Source of the DNA: Ganoderma boninense
Lineage: Eukaryota; Basidiomycota; Agaricomycetes; Polyporales; Polyporaceae
NCBI GenBank assembly: GCA_002900995.3
Contig: CM035305.1
Span: 4,324,467 to 4,388,466 of the forward strand
Direction: 5' to 3'
Length of the DNA stretch: 64,000 nt
Positions 20,640-31,839 of the stretch are shown one piece after another; position 1 is the stretch's first letter, and the number at the start of each line of letters is the position of its first letter. The position numbers and the translations under genes are program-made. The notes below the pieces were generated by a model that was given only the letters and a program-made list of their open reading frames with translations, ran no database searches and had not been told where the DNA came from.

Positions 20640-22243
20640 AGTATGGACTGCGTATGTAACGATCAGTACGTCGCCAACGGCTTTGGGGAATGCATCTCAC
20701 CGCAAGGTGGACTTTTAGTTGCAAACCGACACCAATCGATCTCCGGGGTCCTCAGGGTGTCCGGAAACTTCGAGTTACAAGCGATTCGGCTCCGGCGAGG
20801 GTTTGAGGACTTTGGCTTCAGCAGGTGAGAACACCTTGCTTAACCAAAGTGGTCCACGGGTACCAGCCAACGATCCACGGGTGTAAAACCGCGCAGAACG
20901 TATGACAGTCTTGAGGTGTGCTGCTGGAAGATGCCTCAGACTGGCAATTGGATGGAGGATGTGGGAGGAGTAGACGTTGATTGGGCGGAGTACAGACGTA
21001 GCGAAAGAGATAGTTATTGAGGGAATACGAATAGAATGCACGTATGGATGGGACACGGGTTGAAGAGAACGGTTCGCGGAAGCAAATGAGATTGGGGACC
21101 TTGTTTAGCGCCGCCAAGTCAAGGAAGCGCTGGTGTTCGAACATGTTCGCGCAGCATTTACGTGTACGCCGACAATAGCCAAAATAAACAACGATTTTGT
21201 GACGACATAAACGAGGTAAACGTGGCAGACAACAAGCCATAGTAATCATTCGTCCCACGACTTGATACCCAAACCCAACCGCCGAATAGCGCCCACACCC
21301 TTGCTCATGGTCCACCAATGCTCCACGGTCGTCCACACCTTCCTTCTACAATTGCAAGTTCCTACCCACTCCACCACCCTACACTCCGCCTGCCTGCTCC
21401 ACATTCCTCAGGCATTCATGGGTACGAGTCATTTTGACCATTTATATCGACACTAACTCATATATCGATAACGTTTCCCAGCGGGCAATGACCTTGCCCA
21501 GATCTTGTAAGATCTCTACCCCACACCTGAGCAAACGCCCCCGGTTTAAAACCGAGGCTGTCGCAGGTCCACGAGTGGAATACTGTCTGGTAATCCAGCG
21601 GTAATATGCTCCCGAATCCAGCAACATACCTTCCAGTGGCTCCAACTCCTCGTCATTGCCCCAACTTGCTCCCCGATTCATCACGTCTTGGGGTACGCAC
21701 CGCCAACCGGATTGACTCTCGTCATCTATTTAATGATCTCGCGCCACCCAGAAGAGGAGTTGTAGCCCGTTGACCTTTCCGAGCTATGTATTGCACCGAG
21801 GTGGAAGTGAATCCGGGGGAGCCGATGCCACGAGGTGAGACCCTTGTCGAGTGACAGTATGCGTCCCGTCTCACATCCATCCAGCTAGCTAGTATGACAT
21901 ACGATAACTGTGTGGTTCCGTGAGTATCTACCACCTGATCGCATTTCCATGTCCTCCATCACCTTGTTTGTGAGCATTCCCCGAACTTTACGACCCTGAG
22001 CGAATGCATGACCGTTCGGCGCGCTGCGTAAATCGACGTCACGGAGAGCACCGCATGATCGAGCCAAGTCCCGTGCTCTGCCAAATTGCCCCGCTTCTGC
22101 CCAAGCCGCCCTATCGAACGACCCTTTGAAGCCTGCCGCCCATGCCGCCCCTAACATTTCCACGACCCTCCCTCCCCCTCACAGCACACGGCGGCTGCAC
22201 CACGCCTCCGTATGCTTAGCCCGCAAAAGATGCTATTCGCCTA
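20640..22243. other. No gene recognised
   Basis: Open frames are short. A minus-strand frame at 21684-21442 (ELEPLEGMLLDSGAYYRWIT) has some coding look but no splice context. This stretch separates the frameshifted gene from the KDZ transposase. Confidence 0.4.
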
Positions 22244-23182
22244 ATGGCAGGCTCTCGTCTCCCACCCAAGAAGATCAAGAAGGTCGCGGAATTCATTGGT
22301 TCAAGACGGGTGCAGTCTTCGAACGTGTCCCATCCCACCACACTGACCAAAAAAGACAATCGCCCGTGGAAATGGGGTACCCCTCGTCGACACACTCTGG
22401 CAGCGGATACCAGTCCAAACCCCCCACTCCCATCCTTCCTATCCCGACTTGCTTCAGTTCTCTCACCCAGCCGTAATACTGGTGCAAAGTCCGTCCACGG
22501 TGACATCGCGCCCCACCATAGTTCGACCGCGCCATACGAGGAGGCGGCCTCCTCCACCCACAACGTGACCCCCTTGCGAATTTCCAACCCCTACTCCGAG
22601 CCTGAGGCTCGCGCCCCGAGTTCGCACCCAACATCCCAGTCACTCCGAGTCGACGAAGAGACCACGAAGACGGCCAACGACGACAGTGCCTCCGTATATA
22701 CTGATCATGAAGACGAGGGTGAGCCCGACGATCAGGACGGTGTAGCGGGTAGTTACCACCTCGTGAGTACCCATGCCGTGCGATGTGAGGATGACACTCA
22801 CCACAACCAGCCCTCCACTCGTTGCTACAAGTTCATCGCTCGCGGTCACGCTGCATTGGCAAGCGACTTACTGGACGCGCGCGAAAACCCGCCCGACGGC
22901 GACGGTTGTGCCAGATGCGCTCAATCCCTCCACACAAACCAACCCGATCGACACGGTCTTTACTATTGTGAAGACTGTTTCTCTCCTGATCGCCTATGCC
23001 GCGACTGCCTCATCGCGTCCCATCGACTCAACCCTTTCCATCGCATACACAGTTGGGACTCTGTCAAGCAGTTATGGAACCGCGTATCTCTAGGCAACAT
23101 CGGATACGTATTAAGTTTCGGCCACGGCAGCTCACGATGTCCCAATGCTCTTTCCGAAGCCAGAGACTTCGTCATCGTCCAC
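22244..23182 (+). pseudogene. KDZ transposase, N-terminal part with CxC2-type zinc region, cut by the hAT insertion
   Basis: 313 open codons from ATG at 22244, running into the hAT end. The N-terminus is basic (LPPKKIKKVAEF), then comes a low-complexity acidic region. From about residue 220 there is a cysteine-rich module typical of KDZ N-termini: CARC, YYCEDCFSPDRLCRDC, NPFHRIHSW, SLGNIGYVLSFGHGSSRC. The last codons before the element are DFVIVH. The other side of the element (34340) restarts with the duplicated TCGTCCAC and continues in frame as DRGIAG. So this and the 34.3-37.5 kb segment are one gene interrupted once. KDZ (Kyakuja-Dileera-Zisupton) proteins are DDE transposases common in basidiomycetes. 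Confidence 0.85.
23175..23182. repeat. Left target-site duplication of the hAT element
   Basis: TCGTCCAC, identical to 34340-34347. Eight bases is the duplication length of hAT elements. Confidence 0.92.
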
Positions 23183-23340
23183 TAAGGCTGAACGTAGGTC
23201 CGGGTCACCCCGCGAATCAACCTGGGCCGCCCCGGCGCCTAACCCGTAGGTTACCGATCCGTAGGTACAGGTACCCAGGCCGTGAATCAGCTGCGGATCT
23301 GGATCAGAGGTCCAGGATTCCCTCAACCTGTATAGGTTAC
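23183..23340. repeat. hAT left inverted end and subterminal GTAGGT motifs
   Basis: The 18-bp end TAAGGCTGAACGTAGGTC is followed by further copies of GTAGGT (near 23252 and 23264) and a related TATAGGTTAC (near 23331). Subterminal hexamer clusters are typical transposase-binding sites in hAT elements; the binding role is inferred. Confidence 0.65.
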
Positions 23341-23536
23341 CTGCATTTTGGAACCTTGTTTTCACACATTCTAACGGCAGTTTAGGGCATGAGAACATAA
23401 GATCTATATTTGTGGACATATTGGCCTTTAACAGTGCGCATATACAATGATACAGAGGTTCGGTTCGCATTTGGGCGTAGGGCGCTAAGTAGGCTAGGTC
23501 GGCGGCAGCTACACAGACATATTGGCACACCAGTAT

Positions 23537-25121
23537 CTACAGATCGAGATCGGACATGTCATCGCCGTCCTCGTTGACTACAAAACCGCAACGTATCAGT
23601 TCCTCTTCCTCTTCATCGGAGTCAGGCTCCTCAGAGGAGTCGGAATAGTACTGGTCATCAGAGGAATCGGAAACGGTACGGAGAGTAGGCATGCTATCAG
23701 CGGAATCGTATCCGGAGTCATACGCGCTAACGTCAGCGACGTCTACAGCTCCTGTCACGGATGGGGAACCAGGAGATGGGATCGGGTGCTCTGATGAAGC
23801 TTCGCCGGGAGGCGCGCCGGTCCGCAAAGTCGCCTACAGCCAAAATCAGCTAGGTGTACAGGTAACGATGCACTTGGAACTGATGTACTTGCCTCGGGGA
23901 TAAGCACGCACATGTCGCAAAGGTAGAGCGCGAGGTCGCGCTTGACGCACCGCCCAACAGCCGCCTGGGCGAGGTCGACAAGGCCGCTGGTGAAGCTTTC
24001 GTAAAAGTTGGACCTCAAGTTGACGCGCGCATGTTGGCCGATGGTGAACGCGCGGTAGATGCAGGCGAGGTTGAGGAGGACCCTGCGGTCGAAGGGGGTA
24101 GCTTTCGATTTGGCGAGGAATGATCGCTGAAGGCGAACGATCCAGCGGTCCCAGAAGGCGCGCGATGGCGCAGACTGAGACCGGCCGATCGGGAGACGCA
24201 TCTGCGATGTAAGGATGCCACATGAGCTGTTGTCTTGCCGCTCGCGCCGAGAACGAAGACGTACGGTGAGTTCAGTCGACGGGGTATCGACGGTGAGAAG
24301 CAAGTGTTGAATCCTCGCGGTCGGAACCTTCGCGTTCGAAGAGGCGGACGGGATGTGAAAGAAAAAGCGGACAGTTGGCGGGGACATTTGTGGGTGTGAC
24401 GAGAGAAGGATGCGAGAGCGCGGGATGTGTTCGGCGTGGAGGGACACGACGATGTGGAGGGCAGACTCGCGAGCGCAATATAGGAATGTTGTGGCGAGAA
24501 GCGCCCGCAGTCTAGGAACGGTGGTCGTGGTTAGCATGCACGGGACCGAAACCACGAGATGCGAAGTCCATATGGTGAAAACAAAGAGACTCACCGAATT
24601 GAGCTGCTAGGATGACTGAGGCCGCCTCGTTGCGAGTCCTGACTTGGGATAGTAGGGAGCGTGGCGGACTTGGAGACAGGCCATCGGCCAATGTACAGGC
24701 GTACATGACGAGACTTGCATGGCGTCGCGGAATCGCGGTGTCGCGACGACATGTGCAATGAGTACTGCGGAGGGGGTGGACGGCCGTGGATGGAGCGCAG
24801 TGGTCCTTTGGGATGCGGGGACGGGGTTGCGTCGGAACACGTTTCTTGCGACTTCCGAGGTATGAACAAAAAGGACGCACTCGAAAGAAAACGTGGCGCG
24901 ATTGGGCGAGCCTCGTGGCAATGGTATCGGAAGGGTAGGCGTTGGCCTGGTGGACAGAGAGCGAGCGGAATGGGGAGGAATTGAGCGCTTCGAGGCGAGA
25001 TCAAGATCGTAGCGGACGTCGATGCAGTTAGGCGCTGTTGGGGAAAGCGGGATATAGTACAAGCGGAACGAGGGTTTTGAAGGGGACGAAGAGGGGATGG
25101 GTCGCAGTGGAGAGAGTGCAA
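23537..25121 (-). CDS. hAT-borne accessory protein of unknown function, 459 aa
   Basis: Four exons fit exactly in phase: 25121-24595, 24511-24265, 24201-23893 and 23833-23537. Introns: GTGAGT with a TGCTAAC branch and TAG; GTACGT to CGCAG; and a GC-AG intron (GCAAGT donor at 23892-23887) with a CTGAT branch. The N-terminal exon is Pro/Ser/Arg-rich. The middle looks folded (FWDRWIVRLQRSFLAKSK, NFYESFTSGLVDLAQAAVG). The C-terminus is strongly acidic and Ser-rich (YYSDSSEEPDSDEEEEEL), ending MSDLDL. It is transcribed away from the transposase across a 609-bp gap, inside the element's ends. I recognise no family. It might be a regulator, a DNA-binding helper or captured host sequence. Confidence 0.65.
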
Positions 25122-25614
25122 TGGTCAAATACAAGCTTGCGCGCTCAGCGTTCCTTCTTCGCAGGTACACGACTGTGATGCTCTGTGAAGGGAAGCGAAG
25201 AAGCTGCTCGTGTAGACGCCGGTCGCTTTCCACCCCCTCCTCGTCACCACCATCCTCCCCCCGCCACACTGCTGCACCAACCCATTTCGGTCGCAGCGTG
25301 TGCTTCGCGGAGCTACTATTTTGTCAGCCCATGAGTCACCCTCGAGTCCCCCACAACCCTTCGCCCTGCAATGAGGCTATCCGGACGCACTAACGCAAGC
25401 AAACGTGGCCATCGAGCGTATGGGGAGAGTTGCGTGAGCGAATGTGAGTCCCGCGCGGAGTCCCGTATGGTTTTTGAATTTGAAACATCCGTGCTAATTC
25501 TTGTCTTGGGATAGGTTCCGTGTTGTTTTGGCGGACTCGGCGGGAGCAACGCGCGAGCAGACCTGCGGGAGCTCGGTTTCAGGCAGAACGCAAGCAGTCG
25601 ATGGGTGCGGGACA

Positions 25615-25622
25615 TATAAAAG
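25615..25622 (+). promoter_or_regulatory. TATA box of the hAT transposase gene
   Basis: TATAAAAG, 109 bp before the transposase ATG, in the divergent intergenic region. Confidence 0.6.
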
Positions 25623-25730
25623 GGTGGCCTTGTGAGGTGTGTGGACTCAGCCTTTCTGTCTGTTTTGGCTCTAACATTTAGTTTCTGAATCGCCACCCTC
25701 TCTTGTCCTCTCTCCCCCCTTCTAATCGCC

Positions 25731-28700
25731 ATGTCTTCCTCCGGTACCACGCGCAAACGTCGTGTCTCGCGTCGTTCCTCCGACCAGTTCCCCGGTCTCC
25801 CCTTTGAGCCCGTGAAGAAACCTCGCGAGGGATCTTCTGAGCCTCCCGACTCTCCCACCGACCGCGACGCTGCCGCCGAGTCCGACGACGACGTCTTTGT
25901 CCCCTCCGCAGAACCAGCGGCTTCCGAGCTCTCTTCCGCCTCCGGTGGCGAGCTCGACGACGATGACGGTGACAGCGACGCAGTGGGAGCCGTCGTCGCG
26001 CGCACGCGAGCGGTGGCCGTTCGCAACCGTGCTGGCGGTCCCTCTAAGTGGGACGCGGATGCGAAGCGGGCTCGGTACAACGAGAAATACGGCGAGATGA
26101 CAGCTGACGCTGCTCTCGGTAAGTTTGCGCTCTTCTGGATCAGACTTGCAGCGCGCTGATACACTTTGTTTCCCAGCCAAGTTGGCCAAGGCGTGGCGCT
26201 CGCCGGCGTACAATCATTTCAAGTACCCGGTCGTCGTGTTGGACGAAGACGGGGTCGTGTATCATCGTTTTGTTTGCAAAGAGTAAACAGCGTCCTTTCT
26301 TTGCTGTGCCAATACGCGCTGATTATTCTTTAGTCATCCTAGTGTCTATCTCGATCGTATCGCCCACGAGGACTCGACCAGTAACCTCCTGCGCCATGTG
26401 CGCACCTGCGAGCCGCCCGACACCCCGGAATCTGAATCTCTTGCGGCGTACGCCTCCGGAGCGACTTACTCGAAGGCGAAGTTTCGGTACCTCCTTGCGC
26501 TTTGGTGCGCGCGGCGCCACCGCCCCTTCAGCATGGTAGAGGACCCCGAATTCCGTCGCATTGTGCGTATGCTCTACGCCCGCGCGGAGACGCCTTCCCG
26601 CATCGCCGTGTCCCGCGATATTCAGCATCTTCTGGAGCACGCGCGCAAGCATCTCGTGGCCCGCCTGGGGGTATGTGCCAATTTTTTTGCCGATGCTTTG
26701 GCTGCCATCTTGATGAGCGTGAGCGCATCAGGCTCTCCCGTGCAAGGTACACCTCTGCGTGGACGGCTGGACATCGCCGAATTTCATGTCGTTCCTGGGC
26801 GTTACGGCCCATTGGGGCGAGGGCGCCGAGCTCCAGCACGTAACGCTAGATTTCATCAAGTAAGTCACCGGATCGTGTCTCGGTTGCATACATGAGTTCG
26901 CTAACATCAAACGTGCTTCCCATAGGTTGAACAAAGCGCACACGGGGGTGTACCTCGCGGAGAAGCTCGTGAAGTCCCTCACCGACTACGGTATCGAGAA
27001 GAAGGTACGACTGTCATCCGCTCGATACAAGTACGGATGACATACTGACTTCGGCTTATTGGCAGGTAATGGCCATCACGTGCGACAATGCCGAGAACAA
27101 CCAGACGATGATCGACGAGATGGCCATCCGGATTCCGGGATACCGCGGCCACGAGATGCGCGCGTGCGCTGCTTTGGGCATGTCCTCAACTTGATCGTCA
27201 AGGTACGATCAGATCCAATCGACGCCGTCATCCTCCCGCACAAGCTGTGGCACTCACGTCAGGCCTTGCCCGCCCTCAGGCAATCTTATCTCGCTTCTCG
27301 CGCACGCGCAAAGGGAAGAAGAATTCGAAGACGCCACACACCGAGTTCGATGGGGTTCTTGCCGACCTGGACGCGGACGAAGATGTTCTCGCTGAGTATG
27401 AGGCTGAGGCTGGCCTGGTTCCAGATGAAGGGGATGACGGAGAGCAGACCGACGAGGCCCGTGATGAAGCCGATGACACGATCATTGACGACATCGAGCA
27501 CGCGGACACCAGCACAGTTCAGGTGTCCAAAGAGGAACTGGTGGCGGGGAAGCAGGCACTCGAAAAGGCAAGTGCAGTCATTCGACTCTGTCCCATCCGT
27601 GCCCCTCTCATCCTCTTCGTGCAGATCATGGTGCTATCTAGCCATGTATTCTGCCGCCCCCAGATCCGCGCGGCTCTGGCGCGCTTGGCAAAGGAGGGAA
27701 ACCTCAAGAGCCAGGTGCTAATCCGCCCCGTGCGAACCCGCTGGAACACCGTCACCCATAGTCTCGGCCGCGCGATCGACATGCAAGAAGTGCTCGACGC
27801 CCTCTGCGACATGCACCAATTTAACACCGTGGGCGGTGTCCGCCTTCGCCGCTTCATCCTAGATGTTGAGCAATGGACAGTTATCCGAGAGCTCTACGAA
27901 CTGCTTTACGTACGTCACCCTTTTGAATGGATTTTGACGTTTCCGAGCTCACGCGATGCCGCCCTTAGCCGTTTTTGTACGCCACCAACAAAATGTCCAC
28001 AAACAGACACGCGCTGGTGCACGAGGTGATTCCCTACATGGACATCCTCACCGAGCACCTCGCTCGTTTCAAGCAGGACCCCGTGCTCAAGAAGATCGTT
28101 CGGTCAGCTGCCGAGCGGGGCATTGAAGTCATCAACCGGTACTATTCGAAGACAGACCAAAGTGTTGTCTACCGGATCGCGATGAGTACGCCATCAATTT
28201 GATGACATCATGTATATCGCTAACGCTGCCTCTTTCTGGCAGTCCTCCATCCCGCATACAAGATGCAGTACTTCGCAGATCACGAGTGGCCGGCTGAATG
28301 GGTGGACGAGGCGCTCCGACTCGTGCGCGAGGAATGGACCAAGTACTACAAGCCCGCCGCCATGGTCAAGGGCGAAGACGACGCGGACGCGGGCGACTCC
28401 GAATCCCCCGCCCAGTCCCAGTCCTCTAGCGCTCCCAAACGTCGCCCCGGCCACTTGAGCGCTCGCGCCACTTTTGACGTGAGTAGTCCGCCCGTCTCCT
28501 TATGTCACTATAGGCATACATACTGACTACTTGAACATGTTCCAGAGCACTCGGAAGATGTTCGCGTCGACCGCGCAGGCCCTTTCTACCAAGGATGCCC
28601 TCGAGGAGTACCTAGCGACCCCACCCACGAAGTCCATCACCGATCCGATCGGCTTCTGGGAACTACACCTCAAGGCCTCGAAGAATGATCCGGGCGCGCA

Positions 28701-29418
28701 GGCCTTGGGTCGGATGGCGATCAACTTCCTAACAGTCCCTGGTAAGCCAGATTGCTCTTTGGCAAGCGCGTCCAGCCGGACCCGGGATCCATCTCCATCT
28801 TCTAACGCTATCATTTACTCAGCCACGTCCACTGATGCTGAGCGTGCATTTTCCCGAGGAGGTCTCACTGTCTCTCGACTCCGCCACTCCCTAGGCGACG
28901 CGAGTATCCGCGCGAGCGCGCTCCTGGGGTCCTGGGCTCGAGTCGATGGCCTAGTTGACGAGGCAGACGCCGTCGACCTCCTCAAGACGAAGATGCGAGA
29001 AGCTCGCGGCCGTGATGACGACCACGATGTTGCGCCCGCCGCCCGCGAGAAGCGGGCGTCCGCTGCCCCGCCCGTCAAGATAAAGCAGGAGCCTGGTATG
29101 CCGCCTGTCAAGGTCAAGCAGGAGCCTCTCTCGGATGACGACGCCCGATCCGTCTCCCACGCGTCGACCTCCAAGGGCAAGGGCCTGGCCACTGTCGCGA
29201 AGCCTCGTCCCGCGGCGAAAGCGGGCCTCGCCACTCCTGGCTCCTCGTCCTCCGCTTTGAAGGTCGCTACTGTGCCCGCACCTATCCGTCGCAAGACCTC
29301 GAAGCCCAACATCACTGCTCCCCGCGGCGCGGACAAGAAGAACAAGCGCGCCCGTCGCGTGCCGCTCAGTTCAGAGACCATCGAGATCTCGTCCGACGAT
29401 GCCGAGGAGGAGGACTAG
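25731..29418 (+). CDS. hAT-family transposase, about 978 codons, one frame break
   Basis: Twelve exons read by phase: 25731-26118, 26177-26282, 26334-26670, 26747-26859, 26926-27004, 27066-27202, 27280-27567, 27664-27909, 27969-28185, 28243-28478, 28546-28741, 28823-29418. The N-terminal BED-like zinc finger reads FVCK...HPS...STSNLLRHVRTC. Catalytic core: CVDGWTSPN (first Asp), TCDNAENN (second Asp), then RCFGHVLNLIVK. The hAT C-terminal dimerisation block is TSTDAERAFSRGGLTVSRLR. A Lys-rich tail contains two IKQEP/VKQEP sumoylation-type sites and ends ETIEISSDDAEEED. The break: in exon 6 the CG run at 27159-27166 leaves RVRCFGH two bases out of register with the upstream frame. Intron 27568-27663 uses a GC donor. 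It would cut and rejoin the element's ends; as read, this copy is inactive unless the break is an error. Confidence 0.9.
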
Positions 29419-31281
29419 GTGCCGGGCATTCATATGGCCGCTTAATCATAAGGTAAACTCCCACTTTCCGCTTCCCTTCGTTGTATTCTCAGCATCCAAC
29501 CCATGTCCTCTCGATGTCGCGTCGTTGCATTGCCGTTTCCGCCCACGCTACCCCCTCCTACTCTGTCGTGATCGCCTCCCTGCCCCGTCCATGTACGACA
29601 TTGCATCAGTATGCCTATCCTTTTTCCGTTCCTGCTCGTCTAGAAACTACGTACAGCGCGCGAGCGCAATCTGTTCATGTACTAGTTAGTTCAATTGTGA
29701 ATGCGATAACCTATCGCAAACGTTTCTCGGCGCGCCAAGGTCACTCCAAGTCTGCCGCTGTGCAGCGCCGTCTCCATCCAAAACTATCTCCGCGGTGAGA
29801 TAGTTAACTTTGCAACAAACCACGGGGGCCAAAGTCTTATGCACCCAGCCCTGAAAATCGGAAGATTTTCAGGGATGGGTGATGATTTTCAGGCCTCGTG
29901 CGAAGATCTTAGGGCCGCACCGCACGCGAATTGCCGCCGACTGATTGGTCTCCTTCTACCCCCTCCACTCGAATTCATCGCCATACCTCATACCACCCCT
30001 CACTATCCAACGAGCACTCCCCTTCAAACACGGACAGTCGATACCCCGCAAAACCCTTGAACACGAGCTCACGGAGGCACGGTTGGAGGAGACGCGGTGA
30101 CTCAGAGACCTCGCGCAATCCAAGTAAGTCTGTTCCACCCTCTGAGCCGAAGATGAGCCAAACGGTCAGTCTTCGAGCTCGTAACCTCATCGCGTTCCCC
30201 AGCGCTCCACCCCCCCCTCCCTGCTCCTCTTATCATCCCACGCCCTGCCGTATGTCGAACGGCAGCAAATCGGACGACTGCTAAGCGTCGACGGGCGCAG
30301 TCGCGCTACGCCCTTCGCTGCCCACTCTCCTACTGGTCGCTATCACGACCGTCGCCACTCCTCCGCGTCAAGCTCGTACTACGACAGAACAATCACCGCC
30401 CTCTTCAGCACCCATCAAATTCATGCTCGCATGCCCTATCCTCCCGCGGCGACAGGCCCTCGATGGTAAGTCATCCGCCCGAGTCTTCTGGGCCCACGAC
30501 GCTGACTCTCTGACCCGCTCCGCCTCCTTCACCACACATCGATGTCCAGTGCCCACGCAATCGCGTCAACCGCCCCGCCCGCGGGAATCTGCCCTGAGAC
30601 GACACGTCTGCTGCCATCATCGCCGGGTCGCCGCCCCTACGTTAAGACGGGACCAAGACAGCGCCCTCCTTCTGTCACCTTTCATCGACCATCTCACCTG
30701 CCGACCAAGCTCGCCAGCAGCCAGCCCAACGTACTCCACATCCGAGGGCTCGACCACCACCGACACTCTGCCAAGCTGTCGGGGCAGAATGGCGTCCGCT
30801 CATCGTCGAGCTCGAACCCCCCGCCTGTCGCTCCTCATCCCATCCAGCTGAGTGCCAACTATTCTCCCATTGACCCATCCTGCTGCCATGCTCGCCTCCT
30901 GCTGCCGTGCTCGGTGGCCCCATGCACCCATTCCCGTCCCGCCAATCGCCCGTTGTGTTCACCGCACTGGCAACGGTGATCTGAGTTATCGCCTCCGTTG
31001 TCGGCGGCTCCGCCTGCCCGCCCTCCGAAGATCAGCATCCAGTGCCCCGACGCCGTGAACCGCCCATCAGAAACCAGAACCGCATGTTGCAGCCAGCCAT
31101 GATGCTGGGCCTGCTGGCTAAAGTTTTCTATCCGCCGGCGGGGAACTTCGCGAGCCCCATCTTAGCTACCCCCACCCAGTCTCGCCTTGTCCAGTACCGC
31201 CCCGCACAGTGTCGGCCCTGCATTATCAACAACTAGCATACTTGTTTTGTATTGTACACGGAGTTAAATGTGATGATGACG
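29419..31281. other. Noncoding interior of the hAT element
   Basis: Between the transposase stop and the duplicated right-end region I find no convincing gene. Pro/Ser-rich frames near 30423-30979 have no domain or splice signal. Two perfect hairpins lie at 29782-29880. Confidence 0.45.
29782..29880. other. Two hairpins downstream of the hAT transposase
   Basis: Hairpin 1: AACTATCTC (29782-29790), 6-nt loop, GAGATAGTT (29797-29805). Hairpin 2: CCCTGAAAATC (29849-29859), GGAA loop, GATTTTCAGGG (29864-29874), extended after one mismatch by ACCCA (29843-29847) pairing with TGGGT (29876-29880). Role unknown. Confidence 0.75.
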
Positions 31282-31839
31282 TCTCGCGAGCCGAGACCAT
31301 GTTTGCGTCTCTGCGGTATGCTGGCGCGCCTCTGCTTCGATGACAGGCGCTTACCTCTCCGGATATCACGGCTTATCACGGCAATGTCAAAAAGCGAGCT
31401 GCGCCTTTGATATACCCACTGGAGGCTCAGTCTGCATTGCCTGCCATGGTGTACAGTATAGATCCAATCGTGATCGGGTCTCTAACGTTGTATGCGTGCA
31501 AAACCCATGCTTGTATGCTCTATAAGTAATGTAAATGTTTATCAACATGGGTAGCAATCCTCTCAAGATAGTGGTCAACGGTCCGGCACTCTCAATGCGT
31601 GCATTGAACTTCACTTGAGCATAAAACATGCACACTATAGGTCTCCTATGGCTTATAACCTGCAACCTGCAATAGGTTTAGGTCAATATCTGGGTGGCCT
31701 GGATTCTATAGGTTTGAGAGCCGTAGGTTTAGGTGAAATTTCAGGTCGACCTAAACAGATCCCAATCATGGTTGAGAATTTGTGCAAACTTATAGGTTCA
31801 GCTCCCAATCATCTGTAGGTCGACCTACGTTCAGCCTTA
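31282..31839 (+). repeat. hAT right-end region, copy 1
   Basis: 558 bp almost identical to 33786-34339, ending GACCTACGTTCAGCCTTA. It is followed by ACCAATAC, which does not match the left duplication TCGTCCAC. It contains repeated TAGGT motifs (TAGGTTTAGGT twice, ATAGGTTTGAG, ATAGGTTCAG, GTAGGTCGACCTAC). Confidence 0.9.

Noticed and set aside
21442..21684. tRNA-like or coding segment
   Set aside because: No cloverleaf on inspection; an isolated 80-codon frame without splice signals or known motifs.
24215..24260. A GASGKTT P-loop-like string on the minus strand
   Set aside because: It lies within a predicted intron of the hAT accessory gene (24202-24264), whose removal gives exact phase in another frame; no ATPase motifs follow.
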